Shown here: piece by piece, positions 51,246 to 53,698 of the stretch
How positions within the stretch are numbered: position 1 is the first letter of the stretch
How the letters are laid out: the number at the start of each line of letters is the position of its first letter
From: JBBDMW01 sp040878005
GTDB lineage: Bacteria; Chloroflexota; Dehalococcoidia; Lucifugimonadales; Lucifugimonadaceae
NCBI GenBank assembly: GCA_040878005.1
Contig: JBBDMW010000058.1
Location: forward strand, 1 to 53,698
Direction of reading: 5' to 3'
Length of the DNA stretch: 53,698 nt
Position numbers and translations under genes: made by a program
Notes under the pieces: generated by a model
What the model was told of the DNA's origin: nothing
Seen by the model: only the letters and a program-made list of their open reading frames with translations
The model's database searches: none

Positions 51246-52874
51246 TTAGAAGTCCATCCCGCCACCGGGAGGTGCGGGCATTCCGCCTGCGCCATTCTTC
51301 TCCGGGAACTCGCTGATCAGAGCCTCGGTGGTCAGGATCATGCCAGCCACGGAAACGGCGTTCTCCACTGCCGCCCGGGTGACCTTCGCCGGGTCCACGA
51401 TGCCCAGCTTGAGCATGTCGCCATACTCGCCGGTACCGGCATCGAAACCGAAGTTGCCATTGTTCTTCGAAACCTCGGCCAGAACCACAGCGCCCTCAAA
51501 GCCGGAGTTGGCGGCGATGATGCGGATAGGCACGAAAAGCGCCTTGCGGAGCACTTCCACGCCGGTCTGCTCATCCGGGTTGTCCAGCTTCACCGACTCA
51601 AGCGCCTTGGCTGCGCGAATGAGGACCGTCCCACCGCCGGGAACGATGCCCTCTTCAACAGCGGCGCGGGTGGCCGAAAGAGCGTCCTCGACGCGCTGCT
51701 TCTTTTCCTTCATCTCGATCTCGGTGGCAGCGCCCACACGCAGGATCGCCACACCACCGGACAGCTTGGCCAGGCGCTCCTGGAGCTTCTCCCGGTCGTA
51801 GTCGGACGTGGTGTCCTCAATCTGCGCCTGGATCTCCTTCATGCGGCCCTTGATCTTGGCCTCATCGCCGGAGCCGTCCACAAACGTGGTGTCATCCTTC
51901 TTGACCACCACCTGGCGAGCGCGGCCCAGGTCCTCCAGCGTGGCGGAGTCCAGCTTGCGGCCGACCTCTTCGCTGATGACGGAGCCGCCGGTCAGGATGG
52001 CGATGTCCTGGAGCATGGCCTTGCGGCGGTCGCCGAAGCCCGGGGCCTTCACGGCCACGACATTCAGGGTGCCGCGCAACTTGTTCACCACCAGCGTGGC
52101 CAGGGCCTCGCCATCCACGTCCTCGGCGATGATCACGATGTTCTTGTTGGTCTGGAGAACCTTCTCAAGCACCGGGAGGATGTCGGCAACGGCCGAGATC
52201 TTCTTGTCGGTGATCAGGATGTACGGGTCGTCCAGAGAGGCTTCCATGCGGTCTGAGTTGGTCACGAAGTAGGGCGAAAGGAAGCCGCGGTCGATCTGCA
52301 TTCCCTCGACGAACTCGGTCTCGTACTCAAGACCCTTCGACTCGTCGACGGTGATCACGCCGTCCTTGCCCACCTTGTCCATCACGTCAGAGATGAGCTG
52401 GCCCATCTCCTCGTCGTGGGAAGACAGGACTGCCACGTTCTTGATCTGAGCCTTGCCCTCCACGGGGGTGGACTGCTTCTTGATCTCCTCGCGGACGGTC
52501 ACCATGGCCTTCTCAAGACCGCGCTTGATCGCCATGGGGTCAGCGCCGGCGGCCACGTTCTTGAAGCCCTCGGCAATGATGGCCTGGGCCAGCACCGTTG
52601 AGGTCGTGGTGCCGTCACCGGCGTCATCGTTGGTCTTCTTGGACGCTTCCTTAAGGAGCTGTGCGCCCATGTTCTCGAAGTGGTCCTCGAGCTCGATCTC
52701 TTTGGCGATGGTCACGCCGTCAGAGTTGATCTGCGGGGGGCCGAACTTCTTGTCTACGATAATGTTCCGGCCGCGCGGGCCGAGAGTTACCTTGACGGTA
52801 TCGGCCAGGACGTCGATTCCCACCTTGAGGCGGGTACGGGCGTCTACGCCGAATTTTAGATCCTTAGCTGCCAT
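51246..52874 (-). CDS. groL: 60-kDa chaperonin GroEL
   Basis: A 542-residue chaperonin with the normal motif set: VKVTLGPRGRNIIVDK, DDAGDGTTTSTVLAQAI, VKAPGFGDRRKAMLQDIAILTGG, AAVEEGIVPGGGTVLIRA and the Gly/Met tail ending GGGMDF. It forms the double-ring folding machine with GroES and ATP. Its gene follows groES after 84 bases in one operon. Confidence 0.98.
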   Translation of the reverse strand: MAAKDLKFGVDARTRLKVGIDVLADTVKVTLGPRGRNIIVDKKFGPPQINSDGVTIAKEIELEDHFENMGAQLLKEASKKTNDDAGDGTTTSTVLAQAIIAEGFKNVAAGADPMAIKRGLEKAMVTVREEIKKQSTPVEGKAQIKNVAVLSSHDEEMGQLISDVMDKVGKDGVITVDESKGLEYETEFVEGMQIDRGFLSPYFVTNSDRMEASLDDPYILITDKKISAVADILPVLEKVLQTNKNIVIIAEDVDGEALATLVVNKLRGTLNVVAVKAPGFGDRRKAMLQDIAILTGGSVISEEVGRKLDSATLEDLGRARQVVVKKDDTTFVDGSGDEAKIKGRMKEIQAQIEDTTSDYDREKLQERLAKLSGGVAILRVGAATEIEMKEKKQRVEDALSATRAAVEEGIVPGGGTVLIRAAKALESVKLDNPDEQTGVEVLRKALFVPIRIIAANSGFEGAVVLAEVSKNNGNFGFDAGTGEYGDMLKLGIVDPAKVTRAAVENAVSVAGMILTTEALISEFPEKNGAGGMPAPPGGGMDF

Positions 52875-52958
52875 GTTGTTTCTTTCTCTTTCTCCGTGAG
52901 AACGGCCTGGAGGGGTGGTTCCGCTGGAGTTGGGTTCGTGGGTGAAGCCGCGGGGCCG

Positions 52959-53258
52959 TTACTTCTCGACGACTGCCAGGATGTCGCTCTCGCGAACAAT
53001 CAGGTACTCAGTGCCGTTCTCGGTGTACTCAGTACCTGCGTACTTGGAATAAACCACGGTGTCGCCAACGTTCACGCCCGTCTTGATCAGCTTGCCGTCA
53101 TCAGTGGTGCGGCCTGGGCCTGCAGCCACCACTTCGCCGCGCTGGGGCTTTTCCTTGGCCGTGTCCGGAATGTAAATGCCACCCGGGCTCTTGTCGGCGC
53201 TTTCATCTTTCGGCTCGATGACCACACGGTCAGCAAGCGGCTTGAGCGATAGGGCCAC
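52959..53258 (-). CDS. groS: 10-kDa co-chaperonin GroES
   Basis: A 99-residue co-chaperonin (usual length 94-100): LKPLADRVVIEPKDESADKSPGGIYIPDTAKEKPQRGEVVAAGPG, the mobile loop included, and a C-terminal YSKYAGTEYTENGTEYLIVRESDILAVVE. GTG 53258 is the best start because AAGGAGG stands 8 bases before it and the protein then begins in the family's register; ATG 53276 lies upstream of that site. It caps GroEL. Confidence 0.96.
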   Translation of the reverse strand: MALSLKPLADRVVIEPKDESADKSPGGIYIPDTAKEKPQRGEVVAAGPGRTTDDGKLIKTGVNVGDTVVYSKYAGTEYTENGTEYLIVRESDILAVVEK

Positions 53259-53352
53259 TGCGTGTGCCTCCTTCATGGGCAATTGCGGTGTTTCGCGTAA
53301 TTTAAGCGGCCGGAGCACGTGGTGTCCGGTTTTCCGCCCTGGGATATATCAG

Positions 53353-53402
53353 TTAGCAGCCAGTTGTGCAGACTGTTAGCAGTCCACCATCCCGACTGCC
53401 AA
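53353..53402. promoter_or_regulatory. Two CIRCE-like inverted repeats upstream of groES
   Basis: TTAGCAGTC (53376-53384), nine bases, then GACTGCCAA (53394-53402) form a CIRCE-shaped operator (the consensus is TTAGCACTC-N9-GAGTGCTAA; here both arms carry a compensating C/G swap). A weaker copy, TTAGCAGCC (53353-53361), nine bases, GACTGTTAG (53371-53379), overlaps it. HrcA would be the repressor by analogy. Confidence 0.6.
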
Positions 53403-53406
53403 CTGA

Positions 53407-53435
53407 ATGTTATGGAGGGCTGTGTCACGTGTCAA
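53407..53435 (-). promoter_or_regulatory. Sigma-70-type promoter of groES-groEL
   Basis: On the minus strand TTGACA (53435-53430) and TAACAT (53412-53407) are exactly 17 bases apart. The start point would fall in the CIRCE-like operator just downstream, a usual place for HrcA-type repression. Confidence 0.75.
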
Positions 53436-53698
53436 CGGCTGGTGACAGGCAGTTTTGATTTTGGTGCGGAGGGGCGCGAGATCAGGGGGCGCGTGGGGTC
53501 GTCGTCGCATGACGTTTCATTTCAACTTCTTTTATTTTGTTGGTTTGGTTCGTGGTCTGGCGTGAAGCGGCTATTGATGACCTTCGTGGTAGTGGTCCGG
53601 CGCGTGTCGGCTGCTGCTGATTTGTTCCGGCGGCTGGTGCAGTCCTCATGGGGCTGCGGCCGCTGGCGGCAGATGCGGATTTTGTTTTGGGAGCCTGG
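53436..53698. other. Window end beyond the groE promoter
   Basis: No gene is supported in this G- and T-rich stretch. The run around 53520-53545 (TTCAACTTCTTTTATTTTG) is T-rich, but no stem precedes it that I can see. A gene running off the window edge cannot be excluded. Confidence 0.35.

Noticed and set aside
1..53698. CRISPR array, rRNA or tRNA genes
   Set aside because: No regularly spaced direct repeats with unique spacers, no rRNA signature and no cloverleaf were seen.

Overview
The window reads as a piece of a high-GC bacterial chromosome, most likely from a Chloroflexota lineage such as Dehalococcoidia or a SAR202-like group. This placement is an inference. It rests on the gene mix (split glycine decarboxylase, Asp23/Gls24 protein, many small secreted or lipid-anchored proteins, family-5 peptide-type ABC transporters, stand-alone dehydrogenases and aldolases) and on frequent GTG starts; no rRNA, tRNA or phylogenetic marker other than groEL is present. 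Genes lie on both strands in short operons, and several decayed genes mark insertion points.

Layout. 1-5.6 kb: tryptophan operon, with the tail of one TrpE-like gene, then trpE, trpG, an interposed GNAT gene, trpD, trpC and trpF (no trpB or trpA in view). 5.8-9.5 kb: a secreted protein of a three-member paralogous family, an IS481-type transposase remnant, a Gfo/Idh oxidoreductase, a pentapeptide-repeat protein and a type II glutamine synthetase behind a hairpin-rich leader. 9.5-15.4 kb: a triple RidA-domain protein and the glycine cleavage genes gcvT, gcvH, gcvPA, gcvPB. 15.4-23 kb: exported proteins, an amidohydrolase, biotin carboxylase, an Asp23 protein, a peroxiredoxin whose peroxidatic cysteine codon is TGA, a histidine phosphatase and an HpaI-type aldolase. 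23.2-27.1 kb: an envelope or stress cluster with two more members of the secreted paralogous family around an ECF sigma factor and its probable anti-sigma protein.

27.1-29.3 kb is a graveyard: an N-terminally truncated ABC permease, a mandelate-racemase-type C-terminus, a frameshifted hicA beside a HicB domain fused to an unknown domain, and short repeats. 29.3-34.4 kb: rpiB, a substrate-binding lipoprotein with two permeases (no ATPase genes), and a 64-residue zinc-finger protein. 34.6-40.5 kb: ilvD divergent from an XRE/MmyB-type regulator, a hotdog thioesterase, an MFS transporter and an Ldh2-type dehydrogenase. 40.7-43.4 kb: a ParB-like protein divergent from a DUF5343-like protein, with repeated operator-like sequences between them, plus a decayed dinD-like gene. 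43.5-49.1 kb: a propeller lipoprotein and a YhaN/YhaO (SbcC/SbcD-like) pair. 49.1-53.7 kb: a decayed DUF433 gene, a DUF3800 protein, repeats, and groES-groEL behind a sigma-70-type promoter and CIRCE-like operators.

The most notable item is the candidate selenoprotein peroxiredoxin at 21064-21534. The in-frame TGA falls exactly at the PxxxTxxC active-site cysteine, and a hairpin with an unpaired U and a four-base loop, the architecture of the E. coli fdhF SECIS minihelix, follows it. Conventional gene calling would truncate or miss this gene.
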